Origin: Rhizobiaceae bacterium
GTDB taxonomy: Bacteria; Pseudomonadota; Alphaproteobacteria; Rhizobiales; Rhizobiaceae
Assembly: GCA_023953905.1 (NCBI GenBank)
Contig: JAMLJA010000023.1
Span: forward strand, 1-64,000
Direction of reading: 5' to 3'
Length of the DNA stretch: 64,000 bases
Below, one piece after another: positions 18,338 to 26,325 of the stretch; the stretch's first letter is position 1, and each line of letters starts with the position of its first letter. A program made the position numbers and the translations under genes. A model generated the notes under the pieces. It saw only the letters and a program-made list of their open reading frames with translations, had not been told where the DNA came from and did not search any database.

Positions 18338-18993
18338 CTCTTCTTCTCCTCACTGTCAGCCGGAGAGGCAGCAACACCCCTTGCCGGAGCACCATTTTCA
18401 TCATTGGCGGCCTGCATCCGCCGCAACTTCGTCTCGACATAATCCTCAACCAGCGCCGCCGCGCTTGCCGGGTTTGGAAGACCGTCACGCAGGGCACGGC
18501 GAATATAGAGCCCGTCGATCATCGCAGCGATGGCTTCGGCCATGTGCAGGGCATCGACGCGCTTCATCAGCGGCGTCAGGCCGCTCATCAGATCCGAGTT
18601 GAGCCGCCGTGCGTAAACACGCAGCAAACGTCGTAATTCGCGCGACTTCTGAGCCTCCACGTAGAAGGCCAGCCATGCGTGGACGATTTCGGCTCTGAAC
18701 TGCTCGGCCGAGAAATTGACGGCAATGACAGCTGAAATGCGCGCGCGCGGGGTGGGCGCACGCCTGAGTGCGCGCACAGCGTCGTGCCCCAGATCAGACA
18801 GCAGCTTGCGCATCGTCGCCTGAATCAGATCGTCCTTGCCGCCGAAATAGTGATGCGCAAGCGCCGACGAGACGCCAGCCCGTCCGGCGATTTCCGCCAT
18901 GGTGACATTAAGCGATCCGCGTTCTCCGATGGCGGCAATGGTCGCGTCGATCAGCGCGCGACGTCGTACCGGCTCCATTCCAACTTTCGGCAT
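18334..18993 (-). CDS. betI: TetR-family choline-responsive repressor BetI
   Basis: Represses the bet genes when choline is absent. The 219-residue protein begins MPKVGMEPVRRRALIDATI and has the TetR helix-turn-helix TMAEIAGRAGVSSALAHHYF in its N-terminal 60 residues; this and the operon context fit BetI. The frame is open to 19041, but ATG at 18993 has a GGAGG ribosome-binding site a few bases upstream on the minus strand, which settles the start. A dyad resembling the bet operator lies 32 bp further upstream. Confidence 0.93.
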   Translation of the reverse strand: MPKVGMEPVRRRALIDATIAAIGERGSLNVTMAEIAGRAGVSSALAHHYFGGKDDLIQATMRKLLSDLGHDAVRALRRAPTPRARISAVIAVNFSAEQFRAEIVHAWLAFYVEAQKSRELRRLLRVYARRLNSDLMSGLTPLMKRVDALHMAEAIAAMIDGLYIRRALRDGLPNPASAAALVEDYVETKLRRMQAANDENGAPARGVAASPADSEEKKR

Positions 18994-19024
18994 GCTGCAC
19001 CTCCGACGATCAAGACTATTTTTA

Positions 19025-19038
19025 ATTGACTCGTCAAT
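19025..19038. promoter_or_regulatory. Probable BetI operator
   Basis: ATTGAC-TC-GTCAAT is a perfect inverted repeat in the 172-bp gap between betI and the divergent thiolase gene. It resembles the TTGA-ACGT-TCAA type core described for bet operators in enterobacteria and rhizobia. Its position suits autorepression of betI-gst-betA-betB and possibly control of the divergent thiolase. Confidence 0.7.
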
Positions 19039-19165
19039 CAATCATCGCATTGCAAAAAAAATGCTGCAGCAGCACAGCCTGGATTTGATTTTGGTTTACC
19101 CGTCACGATATTAACGGCATTGGATATCAAGCATTGTGGGCGGCGGTGCCGTCAGGGAGAGAACG

Positions 19166-20332
19166 ATGACTGCATGTATCGTCGGTTGGGCACATTCACG
19201 CTTTGGCAAGCTTGAAGGCGAAACGGTGGAAAGCCTGATTACCAAAGCAGCAGTCGACGCATTGGAGCATGCCGGCATCGGACCGGAGGATGTAGACGAG
19301 ATCGTCCTTGGACACTTCAATGGCGGCTTTTCCGAACAGGATTTCACCGCAAGCCTCGTTCTCCAGGCCGACGACAGATTGCGCTTCACGCCGGCAACGC
19401 GCGTCGAGAACGCCTGCGCCACCGGTTCCGCGGCGGTGAGACAGGGCATCCGCGCTATCGAGGCGAAAGCCGCGCGCGTGGTTCTGGTTGTGGGCGTCGA
19501 GCAGATGACGGCGGTGCCTGCAGCCGACGTCCAGAGGAATCTCATTCGTGCTTCCTACATGAAGGAGGAGGGCGACATCCCTGCGGGGTTCGCGGGCCAG
19601 TTTGGCAAGATCGCGGCGGCATACTTCCAGCGCCATGGTGATCAGTCCGATGCCCTGGCCGCCATTGCGTCCAAGAACCACAAGAATGGGACGGAGAACC
19701 CCTTCGCGCATATGCGTAAGGATCTCGGATACGATTTCTGCAGGCAGGAGAGCGAAAAGAACCCCTTCGTTGCGGGTCCGCTGAAGCGCACAGACTGTTC
19801 GCTTGTTTCGGATGGCGCTGCGGCAATCGTGCTTGCGGACGTGGAAACAGCGCTCGGCATGCGCCGCGCGGTTGCCTTCCGCGCAAACGAGCATGTGCAG
19901 GACTTCCTACCAATGTCGAAACGCGACATTCTGCTTTTCGAGGGCTGCGAAGAGGCCTGGGCACGCGCGTTCAAGAATGCCGGCGTGAAACTGGATGACC
20001 TCTCCTTCGTCGAAACCCACGATTGCTTCACGATCGCGGAACTGATCGAGTATGAGGCCATGGGGCTTGCCAAGCGCGGCGAAGGCGGCAAGGTGGCTGT
20101 AGAGGGCCAGACCCAGAAGGGCGGCAGGTTGCCCGTCAATCCATCGGGCGGGCTGAAGGCCAAAGGTCATCCAATCGGCGCGACGGGCGTTTCCATGCAT
20201 GCGTTGACCGCGATGCAATTGACGGGTGAGGCTGGTGGAATCCAGGTTCCCGACGCGAAGCTTGGCGGCATCTTCAACATGGGTGGCGCGGCTGTCGCCA
20301 ACTACGTGTCTATCCTCGAACGAATTAAATAG
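19166..20332 (+). CDS. Thiolase / acetyl-CoA acetyltransferase family protein
   Basis: A 388-residue thiolase-fold enzyme. The nucleophilic Cys is residue 84 in VENACATGSAA, and the catalytic His lies in KGHPIGATGVS. The usual C-terminal second Cys (CxG) is replaced in NMGGAAVANY, which is typical of the SCP-x-like, lipid-transfer-associated thiolases rather than biosynthetic PhaA. An in-frame extension to 19136 exists, but ATG at 19166 follows GGGAGAG. It is divergent from betI across the probable operator, so it might share choline or betaine control. The acyl substrate is unknown. Confidence 0.85.
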   Translation: MTACIVGWAHSRFGKLEGETVESLITKAAVDALEHAGIGPEDVDEIVLGHFNGGFSEQDFTASLVLQADDRLRFTPATRVENACATGSAAVRQGIRAIEAKAARVVLVVGVEQMTAVPAADVQRNLIRASYMKEEGDIPAGFAGQFGKIAAAYFQRHGDQSDALAAIASKNHKNGTENPFAHMRKDLGYDFCRQESEKNPFVAGPLKRTDCSLVSDGAAAIVLADVETALGMRRAVAFRANEHVQDFLPMSKRDILLFEGCEEAWARAFKNAGVKLDDLSFVETHDCFTIAELIEYEAMGLAKRGEGGKVAVEGQTQKGGRLPVNPSGGLKAKGHPIGATGVSMHALTAMQLTGEAGGIQVPDAKLGGIFNMGGAAVANYVSILERIK

Positions 20333-20356
20333 ATCGCGGATCCCAACTGGCGCTTT

Positions 20357-20370
20357 TGTGACCAGTCACA
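20357..20370. promoter_or_regulatory. Perfect 14-bp dyad, possible regulator site
   Basis: TGTGAC-CA-GTCACA is a perfect inverted repeat just after the thiolase stop and 70 bp ahead of the next gene. The arms TGTGA/TCACA recall CRP/FNR-family boxes but with a 4-bp rather than 6-bp centre. The regulator is unknown. Confidence 0.35.
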
Positions 20371-20374
20371 CTCT

Positions 20375-20429
20375 TGCCGTGCGCCTCGATTTGAATGACT
20401 GAGAGCACGCATTCGAGGCACGGCAGGAG
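20375..20429 (+). promoter_or_regulatory. Hairpin abutting the ribosome-binding site of the 20440 gene
   Basis: TGCCGTGC..CTCGA (20375-20389) can pair with TCGAGGCACGGCA (20413-20425), 13 pairs with a 2-nt bulge. The right arm ends directly at GGAG (20426-20429), the ribosome-binding site of the ATG at 20440. It could end thiolase transcription or limit translation of the secreted protein. Confidence 0.5.
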
Positions 20430-20439
20430 TTTCCAAAAT

Positions 20440-20994
20440 ATGACATCGATACGGCTTCTTGCAGCGGCAGTCGCGCTTGTCGCAGTGCCGCTTGGCGCGT
20501 TCGCGCAGACAGACCCCGCGCCAACGGAGCAGGCACCCGTATCTGCGGCCGCGATTACATCAGAAGAGGCAATCGCTGCGGCGCAGAATTTCTGCGACAC
20601 GCATCTGCCCGGAACGGCTGAAGCCGAGCAGGCGACGATGAAACTGCTGACGCCATCGCTGCTTGCAGCCATGGATGAGGCGACGAAGAAGAATGACGTG
20701 TGGGAAGCCACTCATCCCGGCGAGAAACCGCCGCTTGGTGATGGTGTGCCTTTCCAGTCTTACCCGGATTCTCCCGAAAAATGCGTCGCGGGACCGGCGA
20801 TGGCCGACAACACCGAGGTGGATATCGAGTACCAGTTCGACGATCCGCTCGCGAACTGGACGGATCGCGTAAAACTCGAACGAGTCGACGGCAAGCTGCT
20901 GATCGATGACGTGTTCTACGGCGTGAACGGATTCGATGAGAGCCTTCGAAGCGCGCTCGAAACGGTAGGTCAGGATTTTGGCATCGAGGAGTGA
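20440..20994 (+). CDS. Hypothetical exported protein
   Basis: A 184-residue protein with a clear Sec signal peptide (MTSIRLLAAAVALVAVPLGAFAQ, cleavage after AFA) and a Pro/Ala-rich linker. The mature part holds two Cys residues (AQNFCDTHLP and PEKCVAGPA) that may form a disulphide in the periplasm, and ends in an acidic segment. The frame opens at 20395, but ATG at 20440 has GGAG 10 bases upstream and starts the signal peptide. I do not recognise the family. A hairpin next to its ribosome-binding site suggests regulated translation. Confidence 0.75.
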   Translation: MTSIRLLAAAVALVAVPLGAFAQTDPAPTEQAPVSAAAITSEEAIAAAQNFCDTHLPGTAEAEQATMKLLTPSLLAAMDEATKKNDVWEATHPGEKPPLGDGVPFQSYPDSPEKCVAGPAMADNTEVDIEYQFDDPLANWTDRVKLERVDGKLLIDDVFYGVNGFDESLRSALETVGQDFGIEE

Positions 20995-21012
20995 TGTCTT
21001 GATCGTCAGTTG

Positions 21013-21756
21013 CTAGAAGGGCCAGAGCCCGACGCGGCCGAACGCCGGAACCAGCAGTGCGGGGTGAATGAAATCCACGCCGGCGACAAGACCAAGAAAC
21101 TGGAACTCGATACCACTTCGACCGAGGCTAAATCCGACCAGTCCGGCTATCGAACCGCGTAGATCCTTGCTCTGATCTTGCCACTCCAGCCGCCACAGCC
21201 CGACCGGAAAGTCCCGTCCGACAGCGTTGGAGGGCAGGCGTGCGCCCAACTCGGGAACGGCGTCGATCACATATGCCACAAAGCTGTTGGAGTTAGGTCC
21301 GGGCCACACACGATAGGCGCCTGGTTGCGAAAACGGATAGGTCGTTATCGCCTGCTCGACCTTCGGTATCAGGTCCTCGGCTGCCTGACCGCGCAGTGAC
21401 TGAATGACGAATGGCGCATTTGAATACCAGAACCCGTCGGCTGGGCGAGTATTCTTGCGGATCGGGGATCCCCATCCCACCTTGTCGTAGCGGTCATAGC
21501 CGGCGCCCGCGCGTTTCAGGACGATCCATGTGTGGAGCGAAAACGCGCCCTTGAGACCACCGGTTCGTGCACCCAACACATAGACGGCTGCCTCTGTGTC
21601 GCCGTCCGGCGTAGGCAACAATCCACTCGACGACCAGTCGGCCGATCGCCAGTTTCCCGGCCGTTCGACCGTCATCCACCATGCCGCCGTCGCCAATGCC
21701 GGGAGGATGAAGACAATGAAAGCCGCCAGGAGAACGCGCAGTATGAGCTTGAGCAA
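21013..21756 (-). CDS. DUF3750 domain protein, membrane-anchored
   Basis: A 247-residue protein of the DUF3750 family, function unknown. Residues ~1-27 form one transmembrane helix (LKLILRVLLAAFIVFILPALATAAWW), and the rest is probably periplasmic, with FSLHTWIVLKRAGA, YDRYDKVGWG, and PGPNSNSFVAYVIDAVPEL as the conserved core. The start appears to be TTG at 21756 with AAGGA about 7 bases upstream. It faces the preceding exported-protein gene tail to tail. Confidence 0.8.
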   Translation of the reverse strand: MLKLILRVLLAAFIVFILPALATAAWWMTVERPGNWRSADWSSSGLLPTPDGDTEAAVYVLGARTGGLKGAFSLHTWIVLKRAGAGYDRYDKVGWGSPIRKNTRPADGFWYSNAPFVIQSLRGQAAEDLIPKVEQAITTYPFSQPGAYRVWPGPNSNSFVAYVIDAVPELGARLPSNAVGRDFPVGLWRLEWQDQSKDLRGSIAGLVGFSLGRSGIEFQFLGLVAGVDFIHPALLVPAFGRVGLWPF

Positions 21757-21829
21757 TCAAAATCCTTTGCCAGATGCGCGAAGTAAGTTTAGGGGCACGC
21801 CTCATCAGCTAAGTCAATTTGGTTAAAGC

Positions 21830-22834
21830 ATGACCGATCCGGTACTGGTCGAAGTGACCCGTGGACACAATGTCGAGAGCGCGCATCGCGGTGCCGCGGT
21901 TGTTTGCGATGCGTTGGGAAAGATCGTGATGTCGTTTGGCGATATCGATCGGCCAGTCTTCCCGCGATCTGCCGTCAAATCCATTCAGGCGCTGCCCCTC
22001 GTCGAAAGTGGTGCCGCTGACGCCTTGGGGTTCTCAGCCAAGGAACTCGCCCTAGCCTGCGCCTCGCACTCCGGCGAACCGGTTCACGTCGAGATGGCGA
22101 AGGGCATCCTGTCAAAGGTTGGTCTCGACAATGGCACTTTGGAATGCGGCGCGCACTGGCCCTCTAGCAGGCAGGCCATGCTGGATCTCGCGCGTTCGGG
22201 CGGCGCACCTCTCGCCCTTCACAACAATTGTTCAGGCAAGCATGCGGGTTTCGTGTGCCTGTGTTGTCATTCAGGTGTTGACCACAATGGCTACGTGAAA
22301 GCCGATCACTGGCTTCAGGAGACGATTCGCGGTGTCCTGGAGGCGGTGACTGGAGCGCCCCATGGCGAGGAAAACCGCGGGACTGATGGGTGTGCCATTC
22401 CAACCTATGCCGTGCCGCTGAAGAGCCTCGCGCGCGGTTTTGCAAGGATGACGAGTGGCCAGGGGCTGGGACTTGAGCGCGCCAGGGCCGCCAAGCGCCT
22501 TATGGACGCCTGCATGGCCGAACCGTTGATGGTTTCGGGTCAGGACATGATGGACTTGAAACTGATGCAAGCAGCACAGGGCCGAATCTTTGTTAAAACG
22601 GGCGCCGAAGGCGTCTATTGTGCCGCAGCTCCAGAGCTTGGGCTTGGTGTCGCCGTCAAGTGCCTCGACGGTGCCACAAGGGGTGCCGAAGTCATCGTGG
22701 CGGCCATTCTGGCGAAGCTGTTTGCTGATGATGTCGAAGTCGCGGGCAAACTCACTTCATTGTCCGCAGCAACGCTGACCAACTGGAACGGCACAGAGGT
22801 CGGTATGCTTCGCCCGTCGGCGGCGCTGGCCTGA
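21830..22834 (+). CDS. L-asparaginase II (rhizobial type)
   Basis: Hydrolyses asparagine to aspartate and ammonia. The 334-residue protein matches the thermolabile Rhizobium etli asparaginase II family (serine-beta-lactamase-like fold), not the E. coli AnsA/AnsB type. Visible signatures are RSAVKSIQALPLV with the Ser-Lys pair, ACASHSGEPVHVE, the ECGAHWP segment and NNCSGKHAGFVC. The ATG at 21830 begins TDPVLVEVTRGHNVESAHRG, typical for the family. It ends 10 bp before the convergent TAT-exported protein gene. Confidence 0.92.
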   Translation: MTDPVLVEVTRGHNVESAHRGAAVVCDALGKIVMSFGDIDRPVFPRSAVKSIQALPLVESGAADALGFSAKELALACASHSGEPVHVEMAKGILSKVGLDNGTLECGAHWPSSRQAMLDLARSGGAPLALHNNCSGKHAGFVCLCCHSGVDHNGYVKADHWLQETIRGVLEAVTGAPHGEENRGTDGCAIPTYAVPLKSLARGFARMTSGQGLGLERARAAKRLMDACMAEPLMVSGQDMMDLKLMQAAQGRIFVKTGAEGVYCAAAPELGLGVAVKCLDGATRGAEVIVAAILAKLFADDVEVAGKLTSLSAATLTNWNGTEVGMLRPSAALA

Positions 22835-22844
22835 GCTATACACG

Positions 22845-24221
22845 TCAGCTTACGCGATTGCGCTCGATGACGAGTGTGGCCGACTTTCCGACACCCTCAA
22901 GCGCTAGGTCGCCGGTGACGGGGTTGTCCCATTCGTGACCGACGATGGCGCCGAACTCCGTGTCCTCGAAAACATTGTCGGAAATGACGGCCGATCCCGT
23001 GCCGCGTACGACTGATACCGCAATGCCGGTCGGGGCATGGCGCACCACATTGCCGGTGGCCACCACATTGCGCATGAATGCCCCCCAGCCGATCTTCATG
23101 CCGAACAGCGGAGCGCCCTCGATGACATTGCCCGTGATCGACGTGTCGGCTTCGACGCTGATTCCCACCCCGAGTCCCGGTGACTCTGCGGAATAGGGAC
23201 CGCTGTCAGAGAGGTTGCGGACGATGTTGGCCGAACAGATGCCCATCCTGCCGCCCTGGTTGAAATCGACAAGTGCGATGCCGTTGGCGGCTCCGTCGAC
23301 AATGTTGCCGTTTATCACCGCGCCTTCGGAGGCGTATTCAACACGCAGTGCGGTTTCCCCCGAGCGAAGGCACGTGTTCCCGTTGATCTGCAGATTGTTG
23401 GCACTATTGGCCCGGACTGCCGAAAACGCACAATCCGCAATGGTGTTGCCCGAGACGATGGCGCCGCCGGCACGGAAGACACTGATGCCGTTGCCATACT
23501 GTCCGCTGCCGCCATTGCGCGCCGCAATGCGCTCGATCCTGTTGTTCGAGATGAGCGTTCCATCAGAGGCCGCCTGCCAGCGATGCACCTCGATGCCGCC
23601 ATTGCCGCAATCCATGACCCTGTTGCCGTTGATCGTCAGGTCCTGGCTTTCGACGGCACGGATGCCGATGTCGGCCGCACCCGAGATCATGCTCCGCTCG
23701 ATGCGTCCGCCGCAGCGTTCCAGCGTGATGCCGTTCTTTCCGGAGCCGATGATCTCGCAATTGTCGATGACGACATGAGACACGTTTCGCAGGTCGACCA
23801 GCGCTTGCGTGTGATCGCCCAGCCATTGGTTCGCGCCATCGATGACCAGTCCGGAGAGTTCCACACGCTCGGCCACCTCCGACAGGAACAGGTGTCCCTC
23901 GCCACGATAAATGATGCGAGTGGCGCCAGGCACTCCAGCGAGACGGACGCGCGGCGGCAGCTTGATGTTTGAGACGACATAAGTTCCGGCCGGGAGCACC
24001 ACGGGCAGATCGGCATCGGAGGAGGCTTGCAGCATTTCCTCGAACCGGCGGCTCTGGTCGTCGGAAAGCGCAGGCCGAACGCGAAAGTCCACCGCGTCGA
24101 TCGAGCCACGCAAGGCAGCCAAATCGACGCGGCTTCGCCCCCCGGCGGAAGCGCGTGCCGCCGCGGTCGCAAAGAGCGGCGCGGCGGCAAGAGAAGCAAG
24201 AAGTCGGCGTCTGTTCCACAT
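22845..24221 (-). CDS. TAT-exported repetitive beta-helix protein (TIGR03808-like)
   Basis: A 458-residue protein with a twin-arginine type leader (WNRRRLLASLAAAPLFATAAARA), so it is probably exported folded. The mature part is a right-handed parallel beta-helix of pectin-lyase type: many short repeats such as INGNTCL, ISNNRI, VSGNTI, VINGNI and ITGNVI. This matches the conserved TIGR03808 family of Hyphomicrobiales, of unknown function, perhaps polysaccharide binding. GTG at 24227 could start the frame, but ATG at 24221 has GGAA at better spacing. It is divergent from the GreA/GreB-like gene. Confidence 0.88.
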   Translation of the reverse strand: MWNRRRLLASLAAAPLFATAAARASAGGRSRVDLAALRGSIDAVDFRVRPALSDDQSRRFEEMLQASSDADLPVVLPAGTYVVSNIKLPPRVRLAGVPGATRIIYRGEGHLFLSEVAERVELSGLVIDGANQWLGDHTQALVDLRNVSHVVIDNCEIIGSGKNGITLERCGGRIERSMISGAADIGIRAVESQDLTINGNRVMDCGNGGIEVHRWQAASDGTLISNNRIERIAARNGGSGQYGNGISVFRAGGAIVSGNTIADCAFSAVRANSANNLQINGNTCLRSGETALRVEYASEGAVINGNIVDGAANGIALVDFNQGGRMGICSANIVRNLSDSGPYSAESPGLGVGISVEADTSITGNVIEGAPLFGMKIGWGAFMRNVVATGNVVRHAPTGIAVSVVRGTGSAVISDNVFEDTEFGAIVGHEWDNPVTGDLALEGVGKSATLVIERNRVS

Positions 24222-24329
24222 AGGCACAGTTCCGGGTTTCGTTGCCTACGTCTCAGCATGAAGCGTGCCAATTCCGATTCGCCTCCTGACAAGCTTGCAG
24301 AAGAGGCACGAAAACCTAGATTGAGTCGC

Positions 24330-24800
24330 ATGAGCAGAGCTTTCACCCGCGAGGACGACACCCAGGGCGCACTCGCCGATATTGGCGAGCGTCCGGTGAG
24401 CCAGCACCGCAATCTCGTGACGGAAACGGGTCTATCGAAGATCGATTCCGAACTTGCGCACCTGCGCGAGCAGCTTGCCAAGGCAGAGCAGGACGGCGAC
24501 CGGGAGAAGATCGCATTGATCTCGCGTGATCTTCGTTACTGGGCCTCTCGCCGTGAGACGGCTGAGCTTTCTGTGCCGGAACGGGACAGCAAAGTGGTTC
24601 GTTTCGGGATGAGCATCGAGATTGAAAGCGAGGATGGAAAATCCCAAACCTGGACCATTGTCGGCGAAGACGAGGCAGATGCAGCCAAGGGCAGGATCAG
24701 CCATGTTTCGCCAATGGCGATCGCCCTGTTCGGAAAAGCCGCCGGTGAAGTGGCGACCGTCAATGGCAAGGAATGGGAGATCGTTGCCCTGAAGGCCTAG
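24330..24800 (+). CDS. GreA/GreB-family transcription factor
   Basis: A 156-residue protein resembling GreA/GreB. Residues ~30-80 form a coiled-coil hairpin (LSKIDSELAHLREQLAKAEQ ... DLRYWASRRETA) and residues ~90-156 a FKBP-like C-terminal domain with TWTIVGEDEAD, GRISHVSPMAIALFGK and GEVATVNGKEWEI. Gre factors rescue backtracked RNA polymerase by stimulating transcript cleavage. The frame is open upstream to 24027, and ATG at 24258 is possible, but relatives usually begin MSRAFTRE as at 24330. The shortened coiled coil suggests a Rnk- or GreB-like variant. Confidence 0.85.
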   Translation: MSRAFTREDDTQGALADIGERPVSQHRNLVTETGLSKIDSELAHLREQLAKAEQDGDREKIALISRDLRYWASRRETAELSVPERDSKVVRFGMSIEIESEDGKSQTWTIVGEDEADAAKGRISHVSPMAIALFGKAAGEVATVNGKEWEIVALKA

Positions 24801-24818
24801 CGTGTCTGCGGAACTCGG

Positions 24819-26171
24819 CTAAAGAAGTTCGTCGATCCTCAAGGCGGGGAGGGGATCGCAGGTCACGGCAGCGTCCGGAGCTGGCGTGGGCCGCTTGGCA
24901 TCGAGGATGACGCTAGCCTGCCCAGCCTCCCTCTTATAGTCTGTCGTTCCAACGATCACGCGTCGTGCCTCGCGGTACAGCCTGCCGCGCAGATCCCGTG
25001 CCGCCGCAATCCGTGACTGTATCTTGCCGTCGGAAAGGCTTTGCAGAACGCCGCCTTCGGCCTCGATTCTCTTGAACTCCGCCCACGCTCCGGAAAACAG
25101 CTCTTCGGTCATGGTGTCGACGGGTGCAGAGCCGGTCGGGTCGTCCAGTACGATATGACTCTCGTCAGCCATGATAAGCTGCGTATTTCGCGCCATGCGG
25201 CGGGCATCGCTGTCAGCAAGTCCAAGCGGAATTGTATGCGGAAGGATGCAGATGGTGTCTGCCCCTCCCATCGCAGCCGCCGAGGCGGCGATCGTTGAGC
25301 GCAGAATATTGGAATCTGGATCGCGCAGAGTCATCATCCGATATGACGTTTCAGCATGTATCGCGGCGCGGCTCGGCGTCAGCCCGTGGCCTTCCTGAAC
25401 CTTGTTCCAGAGTTTTCTCAGGGCTCGAATCTTGGCGATCGAGCGAAGTTGATCCTGATCCACACTGAGTGAGAATCCGATATGAGGGACGGCATAGACG
25501 AGAGGCTGGCGGGCCTCCGTAAACATGCGCAGATAAAGCGCTGTGGAGGCGATCATGACTCCCAGTTCCTGAGCCGCGTTCGCACCCGCATTGTGAAATA
25601 CGCGACCGTTGGCCTCCAGGAGGATGCCGGGCGCACCTAACGCGAAGAAATGACCGAGCGATTGCGGCATTGAGGCCTCGACGGCCGCAATCGACATGCG
25701 CAATGCTCCGGTTCCGGCAAAAATCGCCGCCGGATCGATGCCGAAAGAGATGCTGAGCTTCGACATGTCCGCCCGTTTGCGCGCAAGCAGTACGGCGAGC
25801 ATTTCAGCCGTCGTCCTGCTTGCCGGATGGGCGTCGATCCTCAGATGAATTTTGCCCGGCGGCAGGTCGCCGAGCAGCGTGGTCATGGCCTCCTGAGTCG
25901 GCGCAAGCCCGTAGCCAAATGCGTTCGGCGCGCCTGAAAAGATAAGAGTTATGCCCGTCGCGCCATTGTCGATGTCCTCATGGAGCTGGGCTTTTGCGCG
26001 CTCGATATCCGGATCGTCGGCGCGCTGCACGATGCTCCAACTACGCGGCCCGGGAAGGCGGAACTCGGCCAAGCGAGCGTCCTCGCTTGCTACAGTCTTG
26101 CCTTGCGGTAGCGATTTTTCGCGCCCGGAACCTGCGGGAGCGTTCACGTCGCTGTCTTGCGCGATATTCAT
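24819..26171 (-). CDS. Methylmalonyl-CoA mutase small-subunit-like protein
   Basis: A 450-residue protein with the acyl-CoA mutase barrel: NGATGITLIFSG, HLRIDAHPASRTTAEML, RVFHNAGANAAQELGVMIAS and ETSYRMMTLRDPDSNILRSTIAASAAAMGGAD. The last matches the active-site signature region of methylmalonyl-CoA mutases. There is no C-terminal cobalamin-binding domain and no DxHxxG motif, so it resembles the non-catalytic MutA subunit. No large-subunit gene is adjacent. ATG at 26171 follows GGA; a TTG one codon earlier is less likely. It may pair with a mutase encoded elsewhere or have another role. Confidence 0.82.
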   Translation of the reverse strand: MNIAQDSDVNAPAGSGREKSLPQGKTVASEDARLAEFRLPGPRSWSIVQRADDPDIERAKAQLHEDIDNGATGITLIFSGAPNAFGYGLAPTQEAMTTLLGDLPPGKIHLRIDAHPASRTTAEMLAVLLARKRADMSKLSISFGIDPAAIFAGTGALRMSIAAVEASMPQSLGHFFALGAPGILLEANGRVFHNAGANAAQELGVMIASTALYLRMFTEARQPLVYAVPHIGFSLSVDQDQLRSIAKIRALRKLWNKVQEGHGLTPSRAAIHAETSYRMMTLRDPDSNILRSTIAASAAAMGGADTICILPHTIPLGLADSDARRMARNTQLIMADESHIVLDDPTGSAPVDTMTEELFSGAWAEFKRIEAEGGVLQSLSDGKIQSRIAAARDLRGRLYREARRVIVGTTDYKREAGQASVILDAKRPTPAPDAAVTCDPLPALRIDELL

Positions 26172-26325
26172 CAAGCGTCCTTACAAACTCAACATATGCT
26201 CGATACCGGACGACTGTATGGCCTTGCGATGACAGCCGCAATGCGTCAGTGGCATTGTCGGCATGCCATGGGGTGCTCTATATCTCGACTGGCACGATAT
26301 TGACGCACTGGCTTAAGAGGTTCGA

